DNA of 64,000 bases from Galeruca laticollis (lineage: Eukaryota; Arthropoda; Insecta; Coleoptera; Chrysomelidae): the NCBI GenBank assembly GCA_963921935.1, contig OY998176.1, positions 51,609,813 to 51,673,812 of the forward strand, read 5' to 3'. The translations under genes were made by a program, and so were the position numbers. Shown piece after piece: positions 1 through 9,720 of this stretch (the stretch's first letter is position 1; each line of letters begins with the position of its first letter). The notes beneath the pieces are model-generated. The model saw only the letters and a program-made list of their open reading frames with translations. It did not search any database and had not been told where the DNA came from.

Positions 1-589
1 CCTCATCACAAATGTGTATATTTTATATTACAAAATTCGTATTCATATTTTCTACTAGCACAATTTAATTCGAAGCTATATATTTTCTGTCTTGGTGTGA
101 GTGGTAGCCACTTAGTTCGGCACGCAAAAAATTCAGAAAATAAATGCCTTCAATTATGAAAGTTCACACTGCATTGACTGTGAATGTACTAACGCACACG
201 GTCGATTAGACTGTGAATGTACGGGAAAATGAAGCATACTTGGCATTTCAGTTGAAATTGATGGTATTTCATTGAAACGCTCGAAATGTTGTTTTCTGTA
301 CGTGGATACTGAGAAAGTTTGAAGAAGGGAACATTTCTCGGTGTGTAGTTTGATTTTAAAATAATAATAATAACATTCATTCAATAAAGATAGATACAAT
401 AATAAATAAAAAAATACATTAATACATACAAAATAATTACACTAAATTGAATAAACAGTTTAGGTCACTGAAGTAGTTATTATTACTACTTGTGACCGGA
501 AAATATGAACAAATCCGTTTTTTGTCAAATCCAGTAAGTTTTCCAATCCGGTAATAAGTTAAATCCAGTAAATTGTCAAGTTTTATAAT
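1..589. other. AT-rich region, no gene seen
   Basis: No reading frame here resembles a known family. Near 515-585 a short motif close to AATCCAGTAA recurs three times. This stretch lies just downstream (on the minus strand) of the first LINE's stop codon and may include part of its 3' untranslated region, but I see no clear poly-A tail or target duplication to fix the end. Confidence 0.4.
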
Positions 590-652
590 AAATTTTTAGG
601 GGGTGCCATATCAATTGTTAGACACATAAACTGCTGAAATGGATACTGTCAA

Positions 653-2174
653 TTATGATAGAGTTTGATTTAATATATTGCTAAAGAACTGTCTATCTGT
701 TTCCATAATCCACTTCTTAATTCGCTTTTTAAATACATTGTAACTTTTTGAACTTTTTATATTATCAGGTAACATCAAATAAATTCTTGCTGCTACATAG
801 TTAGCATTTCTTTGACCAATAGTTTTTCCACTGCATGGAAAACGATCCCCTCATATATCCTAGTTTTGTGAGAATGTTCATGAGGTACCAATTTTATTTT
901 ACTTTGGAATACAAACAACAATATTTTTTGACTGAAAACTTGGCGTAAAATATGAACTTCATTTAAGAAACAACCCCTCACTCCGCCCCAGCCCACAATG
1001 CCATAAGAAATCAATGATTCCACTAGTGAGGAATATAAGACTTTTAATTCACTAGGCTCAAGAATTTCTTTTAAATAGTTAAACTTTGGAAGATAGCCTC
1101 TTATCTTTTTCACTATGTCATAACATTGCAGATCCCACCTCAAATGTCGATCAATTGTAATACTAAGACATTTTATTTTTTTTACTTCTTCAATGTGGTT
1201 TGTTACTCCGATGTTCAGTAGCCCCAAGTTAGGTAAGCCAGTTTTGTAAGATGAAAAAGGCAAATAGTTTGTTTTACTGGAGTTGAAAGTTAGCTTATTC
1301 AATTGTAACCATTTAGCAATACTAGGAAAATAATTTTCTATTTAATTTTTTAGGTCTTACCATGTGGAGCAACTATAAAATACTACGGTGTCATCTGCAA
1401 AGCTGATGATCTCACCCTGAACATTCAAGTAAAGCTTACTATTGATGTATAGAAGGAATAAAAGTGGACCAAGAACAGTTCCTTGAGGTACACCATATGT
1501 AATTTTATGTGGTGCACTCATTACACCACCGATTTCAACCACTTGATCCCTATCAGATAAATAATTTTCTATGAGTTTGTATATATTGCCTCTAATTCCA
1601 TACTTCTCCAGTTTATCCAATAACGATTTATGGCAGACGGTATCAAATGTATGTATCAAGAAGATACATATAGCAGGAACATTTCTATCAAGCGAATCAT
1701 AAATAAGAGAAATTTACCTATATATCGCATCCTCAGTCGACTTAGACTCTCTGAAGCCATATTGACGATCGGATAAAATTTTATGTTTTTTTAAGAAAGA
1801 ACAAAGTCTAATTTTTATAATTTTTTCTATTATCATTAAAATATTGGATATTAGTGACACAGGCTTATAATTAAACAATCCTGTCTTATCTCCACTTTTG
1901 TATAGAGGTTTAACTATACCATTTTTTAGAATTTTTGGAAAGGTCCCCGTGCTCAAACATTTATTTATTATGTTTGTTAATGGAGTGGCAATCTCATTAG
2001 ATATTTCTCTTAATGTTTCAGACCCTCGAGACCTGGTGATTTTTTAAGTTTCAAATCCTTCATTGTACTAATAACCTTAACATAGTCGGTAGGTTTAAGG
2101 AACATAGAACTTTCCAAAAACTCTATATTTACCGATGGAATAAAACAATATAGATTGTTTAAATCTTCATTTAT
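653..2174 (-). pseudogene. LINE ORF2 C-terminal part: reverse transcriptase
   Basis: This continues the ORF2 interrupted by the PLE. Motifs in order are FPKILKNGIVKPLYKSGDK, RQYGFRESKST, GVPQGTVLGPLLFLLYIN and the catalytic FADDTVVF. These are followed by the thumb region (LSITIDRHLRWD, then SLVESLISYGIVGWGG) and a C-terminal tail ending at the stop at 653-655. Breaks fall near 2030, 1700 and 1350. The catalytic aspartates are still encoded. The family reverse transcribes its own RNA at a nicked target. This copy cannot do so, given its breaks and the insertion. Confidence 0.85.
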
Positions 2175-2181
2175 TTGAACT

Positions 2182-3995
2182 AATGTTCAATTTAAACTGG
2201 TTGACGCGATTCACTAACACAGTAGCTTTGTCAAAACGAATGAAGGTATAATATAAAAATGTCTTAATATATACAGTGCATAAATACAGAATTCTATATA
2301 CAAATGTTTACAAAGGTATTGAAAGAAATTACCTGGAAATTCATTCACTACAAACATTCCTAAGCTATCTTCTAGGTAAACAGGTTTAATAAAGGAGAGT
2401 GATTGATATCTATTTGGTCGTTAAGAAGACTACCTGAATATTTATTTTTGTTAATCTCAAGAACCTTTATTTGAATAGTTATAATCTAATTTTTTATTAT
2501 CATAGCTACGTTTGTGTTCCGAAATTCTAGTTTTAAAATTTCTAAAAGTTCTACCGATATAAATTTTATCACAGTTGTTATTACCACATTTTAATTTATA
2601 AACTCCTGATTTGTTTAATTTTGAAGATTTAGATTTTTTATTTTTAATGAATTTGGATAAATTGTAATTCGTTTTAAAGGAAATATTCATGTCCAAAGTT
2701 TCTAAAGATGATTTAATTTTTAAGGATGGTGTTCCAAAGTATGTTAAGCTTTTAAATTGTTTATTATTATTTTTATCTGATGGGAATACTTGTTCTAAAG
2801 TCTGTTTTTTTATCTTTTTATTTATAATATTGTCAATTAAATTTGGATCGTGATTATTATTAACTGCTATTTGTTTCATGATATTTAATTCTTTGTTATA
2901 ATTAATAATGGGACTGTTAAGAGTCTGTGTATCATACTATTGAAAGCTGCTAATTTATGACTGAATGGGTGGACCGAACTATTATGAATTGTAATATCTG
3001 TATCTGATGGTTAATGAAATATAGAAAAATCATGTTTATTATTTATATTTGAAATTGTAAGACCTAGAATGTTAATAGACTTATTTTTTTCAAGTTCTAT
3101 GGTAAATTTGATATTATTGTAAATTGAGTTTATGTAAGTAATGAAGCTCTCTAATTGTCTATTTCTACATATGAAGCTTGCTAAAATGTCGTCCACATAT
3201 CGGTGCCAGTAGATAAATTTTTTACTAAGGGGATGTTCATGAATTATTTTTCTATATTATCCATGAAAATTTCTGCTAGTAGGGGGCTGAGGGGGTTGCC
3301 CATAATCAAACCGTCTTTACTGCTACAAACCTCCCTATTGAAATGAAAATAATTTTGATTCAAACACACTTTTAATAAAGTGATGATATCAGAGTGAATT
3401 ATAGGATTAACATTATTGTATGTGAGCAAGTTATCAACAAGAGTTATAGTTTCTTTAGGAGGTATAGTAGGGATTAGATTTGTTACATCGAACGATATGA
3501 ATTTAGAATTATGGAGTAGTATTATATCTTGAATATTATTAATTAATTCCGTTGAGTTTTTAACTGAAAATCGAGGTATGAATGACATATATGAGAATCT
3601 TTGAAATTTTGAATGAAGGTGCTGTGAAATAAAAAACATCTGGTCTGATTGGGTAACCCTCTTTATGGAGTTCAATTAATGAATAAAGTTTAAGGTGTTG
3701 CGGATTGGGTAAAAATAATTTATATTTGTCTTTATCGTTAATTATTGATTTAGCGTTATCTATTGCTAATTTTATTTCTTTCTGAAATTTATTGGTTCGG
3801 TCTTTTTTAAGGGTCTCAAAATTGCTTACATGAATAAAATTTTTGGTTTTTAATAAGTATATAATCTTCTTTAGGTAATGCAATTACCGTATTTCCTTTA
3901 TCTGCTTTTGTGAAAATGAGACTATTTGACGTTGATTTTTGTTGAATTGATTTGTCGACTGATAATTCAAAGTTGGGTTTGTTAAACTCGACAAA
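2182..3995 (-). mobile_element. Penelope-like element (PLE-1) nested in the LINE
   Basis: A 5'-truncated PLE lies on the minus strand and encodes the C-terminal two thirds of a reverse transcriptase plus a GIY-YIG endonuclease. It sits in the linker of the surrounding LINE ORF2. The LINE reading stops at about 4003 and resumes at about 2174. The 7-bp word TTGAACT occurs at both junctions (2175-2181 and 3996-4002), a candidate target-site duplication. Its protein differs clearly from the other two PLE groups in the window, so this is a separate family. Confidence 0.8.
2457..3970 (-). pseudogene. PLE reverse transcriptase with C-terminal GIY-YIG endonuclease
   Basis: The N-terminal part visible is IFTKADKGNTVIALPKEDY (near 3920-3865), a typical PLE start motif. 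The RT core follows: FISFDVTNLIPTIPPKET, GLIMGNPLSPLLAEIFMDN and YVDDILASF with both catalytic aspartates (near 3196). The endonuclease at 2457-2640 shows SGVYKLKCGNNNCDKIYIGR then FKTRISEHKRSY, the GIY-YIG core with the CCHH-like cysteines of PLEs. Frames shift near 3860, 3570, 3240 and 2900. The PLE enzyme pairs target cleavage with reverse transcription. This copy is inactive. Confidence 0.85.
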
Positions 3996-4002
3996 TTGAA
4001 CT

Positions 4003-5449
4003 CTATATTTTCTGAAAAATTTGTAACCTCGGGTATGTGTCTAGCTAGATTTGAGCCTGATTCACAGTATTATGTGTTAAAGCCATTTGCAATACTCAGT
4101 TTGTCCTTAGTTTCAGTTCCATTCAATTTAATTATTTCATTAGTTTTTTTACGTGTTGTTTCGCCGCATGTCTTTTTAATGCTTTCCCACAAAGATTTGG
4201 AAGAATTTTGATTTTCTTGAATAATTTTCCTATAATAATCCTTTTTAGTTTTTTTGTACAAGTTTGCTCACATTATTTCACACACATTGTATTTGATTTT
4301 TGTTTCTAAATTATCAGGATGTTTTGAAGTTAATTTGTACATTTTATTTTTTTTCTCAATTAATGATACTAATGTAGGATTCATCCAAGTTTGTAATATT
4401 TTTTTGTGCTTTACTTTCACTTTTTGTGTATTTTCATTAATATAATATTTCAAACAATTAATAAAGTCAAGGGCCATATTCATTTTCATTGTATACCTGT
4501 TCCCATTTTTCGTACTTTAACGCACCTTTTAGTAACGGATAATTTATGTAATATTTGTGATTAAACTGCTCATTCAACTGGATGTTATTTCGCCCTGTTT
4601 CTACTGTAAGGACTATGGGGCAGTGATCTGTAATATTATATCTAAAAATATATGATTTAGCTTTAAGTGCGTTACGACTTGATACATAAAAATGATCCAA
4701 GCATGTTCGACTAGGTAAACGAGTGAATTCATTAATGTATGAAGTATATCCAAAAGGGCTCATTATATTTTTGTACTCATCTACTATTTCAACATTGCTG
4801 TCTAATACATCTAAATTTATGTCACCTGTTATAATGCTAATGTCGTGTTTTTTAATGAACTCAAATAATTGATTAAATTCTGATTAAAACTTTTCAGGCA
4901 AGTACTAGGTGATCGATATATGGATTTAATATCAATTTTTTTGTTTTTTGCGGAAACTAAAATTGAAATGATTCTGATGTCACCAATATAGTCAATTGTT
5001 TTCTTAAACTTTAACTGATCTTGAATGAAAACCAAAACCCCATCATTCCGATTTAGATCACCATCATTGTATATACTTTCATATCCCTGAATTTTAAAGA
5101 TATTGTGATCATATAGCTGCCAGGTTTCAGTTAGTACTATCAAATCAAATCTAGCATGCATATTATCCAATAATACAAGCAGCTCATTTATGTTTCTTGT
5201 TATACTCTAAATATTCATATGGAATATTTCAAAGTCCTCAACGTTAATATGATTTCTAAATGTACCCGGGATCTGAATATTGGTTGATTTAATGGGATCA
5301 TTTTCATAATCCCTAATATAAGCATCCATTTCGCTTAATATTGAAAAAATTGTTGAAAATAAAATTTGCTGTTGATAAATATCTAACAAAAAATTTAAAA
5401 TTACAGGGGTAACATCTAAAAGATGAATTAGGTTCACCAACTGTAACAA
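4003..5449 (-). pseudogene. LINE ORF2 N-terminal part: AP-type endonuclease and linker
   Basis: Reading leftward, the domain opens at DFEIFHMNI, followed by DLIVLTETW with the catalytic glutamate. Next come DGVLVFI, IKSIYRSPS and DHCPIVLTV, the conserved core of apurinic-type endonucleases that nick target DNA. After about 4490 the linker before the reverse transcriptase is recognisable (DYYRKIIQENQNSSKSLWES, then SIANGFNT and NLARHIPE). Frame changes occur near 5190, 4830, 4480 and 4070. The linker stops at about 4003, where the nested PLE begins. The rest of ORF2 resumes at 2174. Confidence 0.8.
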
Positions 5450-5526
5450 ATGTCAAGAAACACACAAAATAAGTAATACAAATTCCTAAAATATTCAATT
5501 TGACGTTTAGATTTTTTGATTCCTGG

Positions 5527-6272
5527 TTACACCTGAAGCTTCAATTTTCTATTAGTTCCCGGTTGTGGCGTCGAGTTTTCTTTAGAAGTTGAGCATTTCC
5601 CGTTGTTTGTTGTTAATATTACTATTGCATTCGGTATTTTTATCAGATCTTCGTATCCATATTCCTTGCCTTCTACGAATAGCCTATTTTTCTCGATCTT
5701 TGCTTTAAGGTTGTTACTCTTGGCTAACTTTAGATTCTGACCTAACACGTTTTTACATTGATAGTCGGCTTGAGTTGGGTCGTATGCAAAAAACAATTTA
5801 CTTCCTTTCAAGATTTTCGATTTTCCTAGTATCTCTGTCCTAAAAAAATAGTTCATAGCTAGTGGTCTAGACGTATTGTTAGCAGTTGTTGTGCCAAGCG
5901 ACTCTAAAGTCGCTTAAATTGCAATCAATGTTTAGTTGGTTTTTCACTATATCTACAAGTTTCACTATATCTTGTTGAGGGTCATCCTCTTCAAGACCAT
6001 ATAGTATTATGTTGTTCTTTTTCAGGTTTCGTTCAGCAGTTAGAAACCTATTTTTTAGTTGCCGATTTTCTACTTGTAGCTTATTATTTTCTATTTTGAT
6101 TACAGAAATATCTATATTAAAATCTTCTTTTAGGTCTTTTATATCCAAATGTTTCTTTTAATTCTTTATTTCGCCTGGTAATTTCAGTTATTAGACTTTT
6201 TATAGTCTCGTTTGATTCGTTCACGCTTTTCAAAAGGCAATAAATTGCTGGGTTGTTCATTTCTTCGTCCAT
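5527..6272 (-). pseudogene. LINE ORF1 (coiled-coil and RRM-like RNA-binding protein), frameshifted
   Basis: The ATG at 6272 opens with MDEEMNNPAIYCLL. The frame slips near 6150, where the natural continuation IKDLKEDFNIDISV is in another frame. A coiled coil follows (IENNKLQVENRQLKNRF), then KKNNIILYGLEEDD, the usual entry into the ORF1 RRM-like fold. A second break lies near 5880. The last segment (ILGKSKILKGSKLFFAYDPT onward) ends at the stop at 5527, just ahead of the endonuclease ORF. In this family ORF1 binds the element RNA to form the retrotransposition particle. I see no CCHC knuckle. With two frame losses the copy cannot make a full protein. Confidence 0.75.
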
Positions 6273-6450
6273 TTGTTAAAATTAAATTTTAATTTAATTT
6301 CTTTAACTAGTTTGATGCTCCCAGACTATTGAATAAATTTTATCGACTTGAATGTTGTTAGTTGTTATGTTAAATTTTCTCAATCAATAAGTAAATTATT
6401 TCAAGCATGAGAAATTCGTTTTTTTTTAATATGTATTTTAGATGATTTTA

Positions 6451-8398
6451 GTCCAGGAAATCTGGGTATGTAAGCGTCATTTTCGAGGTAACTACTGATA
6501 CTTGGTAAAAAGTTAGTAAAAATGGTGTACAACAAAACTTAACTTATGCGACCTCTCAAATCGGACCGGAACATTGTTTATAATTCGATTTACACTCATT
6601 TTTCATGCCTTTTGCAGATTTTTCAGGTATATATTTTTTCTCGTGCATAGTACAAACAAAAAGTTGAATACTTTTTTCTCTTCTTTTAAATACCTACAAT
6701 TCTAGACCTTACACGTCAAAAAAATTGATAAGGTCATAAGTTATTGGCAAATAAACAACTGATAACGTTATTGTTAATAAATAAAAATATAATGAGCATT
6801 TTTTACACTAACACTTCCACATCACGCTTATCTATTCTCACTCAATAAAAAATGATACTCACGAAAGATGGAGTCTGTAGGTTCAATAGTTTATGAATTA
6901 TGGCCTTATAAACAAATTAACTAAAAATTGACTTGCACAGCTCTGTAAGCTATGCGACCTCGCGCCAATTATTTCACTGTTAGATTTGATAATAAAACAT
7001 CGATACCCATCGTTGTTTTTTAAAAAAATACATTTATTTTTTTCATATTTGCCTTAGTTGAATAATTAATTTGACACTATGTCCGCCGATTTTTGTCGAG
7101 AATTAAGTACACACATAGGAGGAGCATGGAAAGAGCTTTAATTGAAAGAAAAATACGTTAAGATTTATTGACAAACGACTGAGTTACGGACAATCGAAGT
7201 CGGAGGCCAAAACTTTAGTCGACTACACTCTCTGAGGTTCACCGTACGACTGCCAACACAAAATACGGACGGTGATAGAATGAAAAGCTAGGCGTTCCCC
7301 CCACTCCGATGCCACGCAGTAGCCAGCCGAAATATCCGCCCGCTCCTGACTTTCGAAATTTTTTTTGATTGGGTTGCAATTTACGCGACGTCTCGCTATT
7401 TCGTACAATAAAAGTACATTGACTAAAAATTTTAGGGATATTTTTTGTTTTCCGATACTCGCATAAATTGTTGACTGACAGGCCTCCGACTTCGAATGTC
7501 CGTAACTCAATAAATCTTAACGTATTTTTTTTCAATTAAAGCTCTTTTCATGCCCCTCCTATGTGCGTACTCAATTCTCAACAAAAATCGGCGGATATAG
7601 TGTCAAATTAATTATGCAACTAAGCCAAATATGAAAAAAAATTTGCGTTTTTGCGAAAATGTATTTTTTTAAAAAACAATTATGGGTATCGATGTCTTAT
7701 TATGAAATCTGACAGTGAAGAAATTGACGCGAGGTCGCATAGCTTACAGAACTCTGCAAGTCAAATTTTAGTTAATTTGTTTATAAGGCCATAATTCATA
7801 AACTATTGAACATACAGACTCCATCTTTCGTGAATATCATTTTTTAATGGGTGAGAATAGATAAGCGTGATGTGGAAGTGTTAGTGTAAAAAATGCTCAT
7901 TATATTTTTATTTATTAACCATAACGTCATCAGTTGTTAGTGTTTTTAAATGAAACTCAAGGTCTCTAGTTAATTCCACAATATTGTGGAATTAACTAGA
8001 GACCTTGAGTTTCATTTAAAAACACTAATATCAGCATATTCCACGAAGTAAGGGTCGAGACAGTCAATTTTATCAGTTGTTTATTTGCCAATAAGTTTTG
8101 ACCCAATAAATTTATTTTACGTGTAAGGTCTAGAATTGTAGGTCTTCAAAAGAAGAAAAAAAAAGTATTTAACCTTTTGTCTGTACTATGCACGAGAAAA
8201 AAGATATACCTGAAAAATCTACAAAAGGCATGAAAAATGAGTGTAAATCGAATCATAAACAATGTTCAGGTCCGATTTGAGAGGTCGCAGAAGTTAAGTT
8301 TTGTTGTACACCATTTTTACTAACTTTTTATCAAGTATCAGCCGTTACCTCGAAAATGACGCAAAATGATCATTTTGGGTCTGATTTTCCTGGACTAT
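6451..8398. repeat. Large foldback element: two arms of about 770 bp around a 265-bp loop
   Basis: The left arm (about 6451-7212) is repeated in inverted orientation at about 7480-8398. The outer ends are AGTCCAGGAAA and TTTCCTGGACT. Matching blocks include TCATTTTCGAGGTAAC with GTTACCTCGAAAATGA, and CGTGCATAGTAC with GTACTATGCACG. The right arm is longer only because it carries the hairpin insertion at 7939-8071. The loop (7213-7479) is richer in GC than the arms and shows no convincing gene. I found no transposase and no certain target duplication. It is probably a foldback-type or long-TIR non-autonomous DNA element. Confidence 0.85.
7939..8071 (+). mobile_element. 133-bp hairpin element (PLE-3 derivative) with 10-bp target duplication
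   Basis: The insert is bounded by ATCAGTTGTT at 7929-7938 and 8072-8081. The corresponding place in the other foldback arm (about 6750) has this word once and no insert, so the empty site is visible in the same window. The element is a nearly perfect palindrome (7939-8029, starting AGTGTTTTTAAATGAAACTC) with a one-sided tail containing CCACGAAGTAAGGGTCGAGA. Both parts match the ends of PLE-3 at 30895-34030. It has no coding capacity and would need enzymes from a PLE in trans. Confidence 0.8.
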
Positions 8399-8449
8399 TT
8401 AGCGTATTCATTTCTTAGTAGTTAACTTCTTTCAAATTTAAGAAGATAA

Positions 8450-8686
8450 ATTTACTGTCTCGACCAATACTCTGTGGAATCTACTCATATTACTGTTTTA
8501 AATGAAACTAATTGTTTCTACATAATTCCACAATATATTAAACAAATGTTAAACATTCTAAGATATCCCTATCATTCTGACAATGATAGCAATATCGAAA
8601 CAATTGTCAATTTCTTAGAATGTTTAACATTTTTTTAATATATTGTGGAATTATCTAGAAATAGTTAGTTTCATTTAAAACAGTTT
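8450..8686 (-). mobile_element. Hairpin element of the PLE-3 family, second copy
   Basis: The tail lies on the left (TACTGTCTCGACCAATACTC), followed by arms that begin TGTTTTAAATGAAACTAA at about 8495 and end AGTTTCATTTAAAACAG at about 8685. The arms pair for most of their length, including CATTCTAAGA with TCTTAGAATG. The centre keeps a decayed hammerhead-like core: CTGACAA at 8577-8583, a GATA/TATC stem capped by GCAA, then GAAACAATTGTC. I found no clear target duplication. It lies directly before the LINE fragment that starts near 8700. Confidence 0.75.
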
Positions 8687-8699
8687 TCTATCTTCCATA

Positions 8700-9720
8700 T
8701 ATTAGATTTGGGCTTAGGATTTTTAAAGAAAGTGAATTCGTAATAAAAATGAGCGACAATGAACATTACAGAAAGAGGAAAAACGACGGAGAGGAGCACG
8801 GGGATACTGAAGAACAAGCATATAAAAAAACAAAAAAGCAGGGAGGTCGCCGATAAAGAGTTCGAGAAACTTAGAAGCTAGTATAGAGAAAATAATGGAT
8901 ATGATGACTAAGATGGGGGACAAAGTGAAGAGAATGGTCAAGGAGATCAAGAAAACGCGAGAAGAACAAAGAGAATACCGGGATGAAATGAAACAACTGT
9001 GGAAAGAAAACCAAAAGTTAACTGAGGATAACAGTAAAATGATTAAGATTTTAACAGAAATGGACAATAGACTAGAACGACTGGAAAATGAGAAAAGAAA
9101 AAATAATGTTGTCGTACAAGGAGTAAAAATAGAAACCCATAATATAGAGGAGCTCAGAATCACAATGGAAAATTTTCTGGAAAAAGCATTACACATAAAG
9201 ACAGCAGTAGAAAGCGCGCAATTAAGTTAAGAGAGAGCTTGCCTAGTAAGACTGGCCAACCAAGTGAGGAAAAAAAGTAATGACGAACAGAAATTGAAAT
9301 TTATAAAAGAAGAAAGACTGTTTATACAGGATGATCTGTCACAGAAAGATCGAGGGATACAAAAAAATCCAAATAAAGACAAAAGAAGAGAAGGATAATA
9401 GGAATAGGGTAAAGTTTGGGTATAGGAAATCAATGAACAGGGAGGAAAAAGCAATATTAAAAATAGGAAGTGGAATGTAAGAGGTACGTACGCTGAAGGA
9501 GCACTGAAAATTTTAACACAGGAAATGGACAGATATCAAATTAATATATTGGCAATTCAAGAAACAAAACAAAAAGGGAGTTTGTAGGCGAAGTAGGAAG
9601 CTACATGTTTTTCGATAGTTGAGGAACAACAAGAACAGGATATATGATAGCCAAACACAATGCAGGGATAATGAAAACATTTGAAGCGATATCAGACCCA
9701 CTAAACAAGAAACAACAAGT
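8700..9720 (+). pseudogene. Non-LTR retrotransposon 5' fragment: ORF1 and start of endonuclease
   Basis: The ATG at 8749 begins MSDNEHYRKRKNDGEEHGD. After a stop near 8856 the ORF1 continues in other frames as a long charged coiled coil (about 8880-9090). It then reaches KRKNNVVVQGVKIETHN, the entry to an RRM-like domain, and a basic C-terminal part to about 9400. Downstream, KWNVRGTYAEGALKILTQEM and INILAIQETKQKGS are the start of an AP-type endonuclease. The sequence loses similarity near 9720 with no reverse transcriptase. Keeping only the 5' end is unusual for a LINE, which normally loses its 5' end, so the 3' part was probably removed by deletion or insertion. Confidence 0.75.

Larger units (their letters stand above)
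2175..4002. repeat. Candidate 7-bp target-site duplication flanking PLE-1
   Basis: TTGAACT is present at 2175-2181 and 3996-4002, exactly where the LINE reading stops and resumes on either side of PLE-1. A 7-bp match can occur by chance, but its position at both junctions makes it a reasonable target duplication. Confidence 0.5.
590..6290 (-). mobile_element. CR1/jockey-group non-LTR retrotransposon, broken, interrupted by a PLE
   Basis: A two-ORF LINE lies on the minus strand. ORF1 starts at 6272 and has a coiled coil with an RRM-like entry. ORF2 has an AP-type endonuclease, a linker, a reverse transcriptase and a C-terminal region ending at 653. The order ORF1-EN-RT is that of CR1/L2/jockey-type LINEs, but I cannot choose among these clades by eye. 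Several frameshifts and stops break both ORFs. A Penelope-like element at 2182-3995 splits the linker between endonuclease and reverse transcriptase. The 3' end is uncertain, and 590 is only an approximate limit. Confidence 0.85.

Noticed and set aside
7223..7535. Minus-strand frames across the foldback loop
   Set aside because: They run from arm into loop with no family motif and no support beyond the lack of stops in a GC-richer segment.
8168..8190. Left terminal repeat of piggyBac-1 (TTAACCTTTTGTCTGTAC)
   Set aside because: The similarity is partial and the site lies inside the foldback arm, whose inverted partner has a related sequence without any piggyBac. It is coincidental.
8723..9196. 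Minus-strand open frame of 157 codons rich in Ser, Phe and Leu
   Set aside because: It is the complement of the lysine/glutamate-rich coiled coil of the LINE ORF1 on the plus strand. That composition leaves the opposite strand open.
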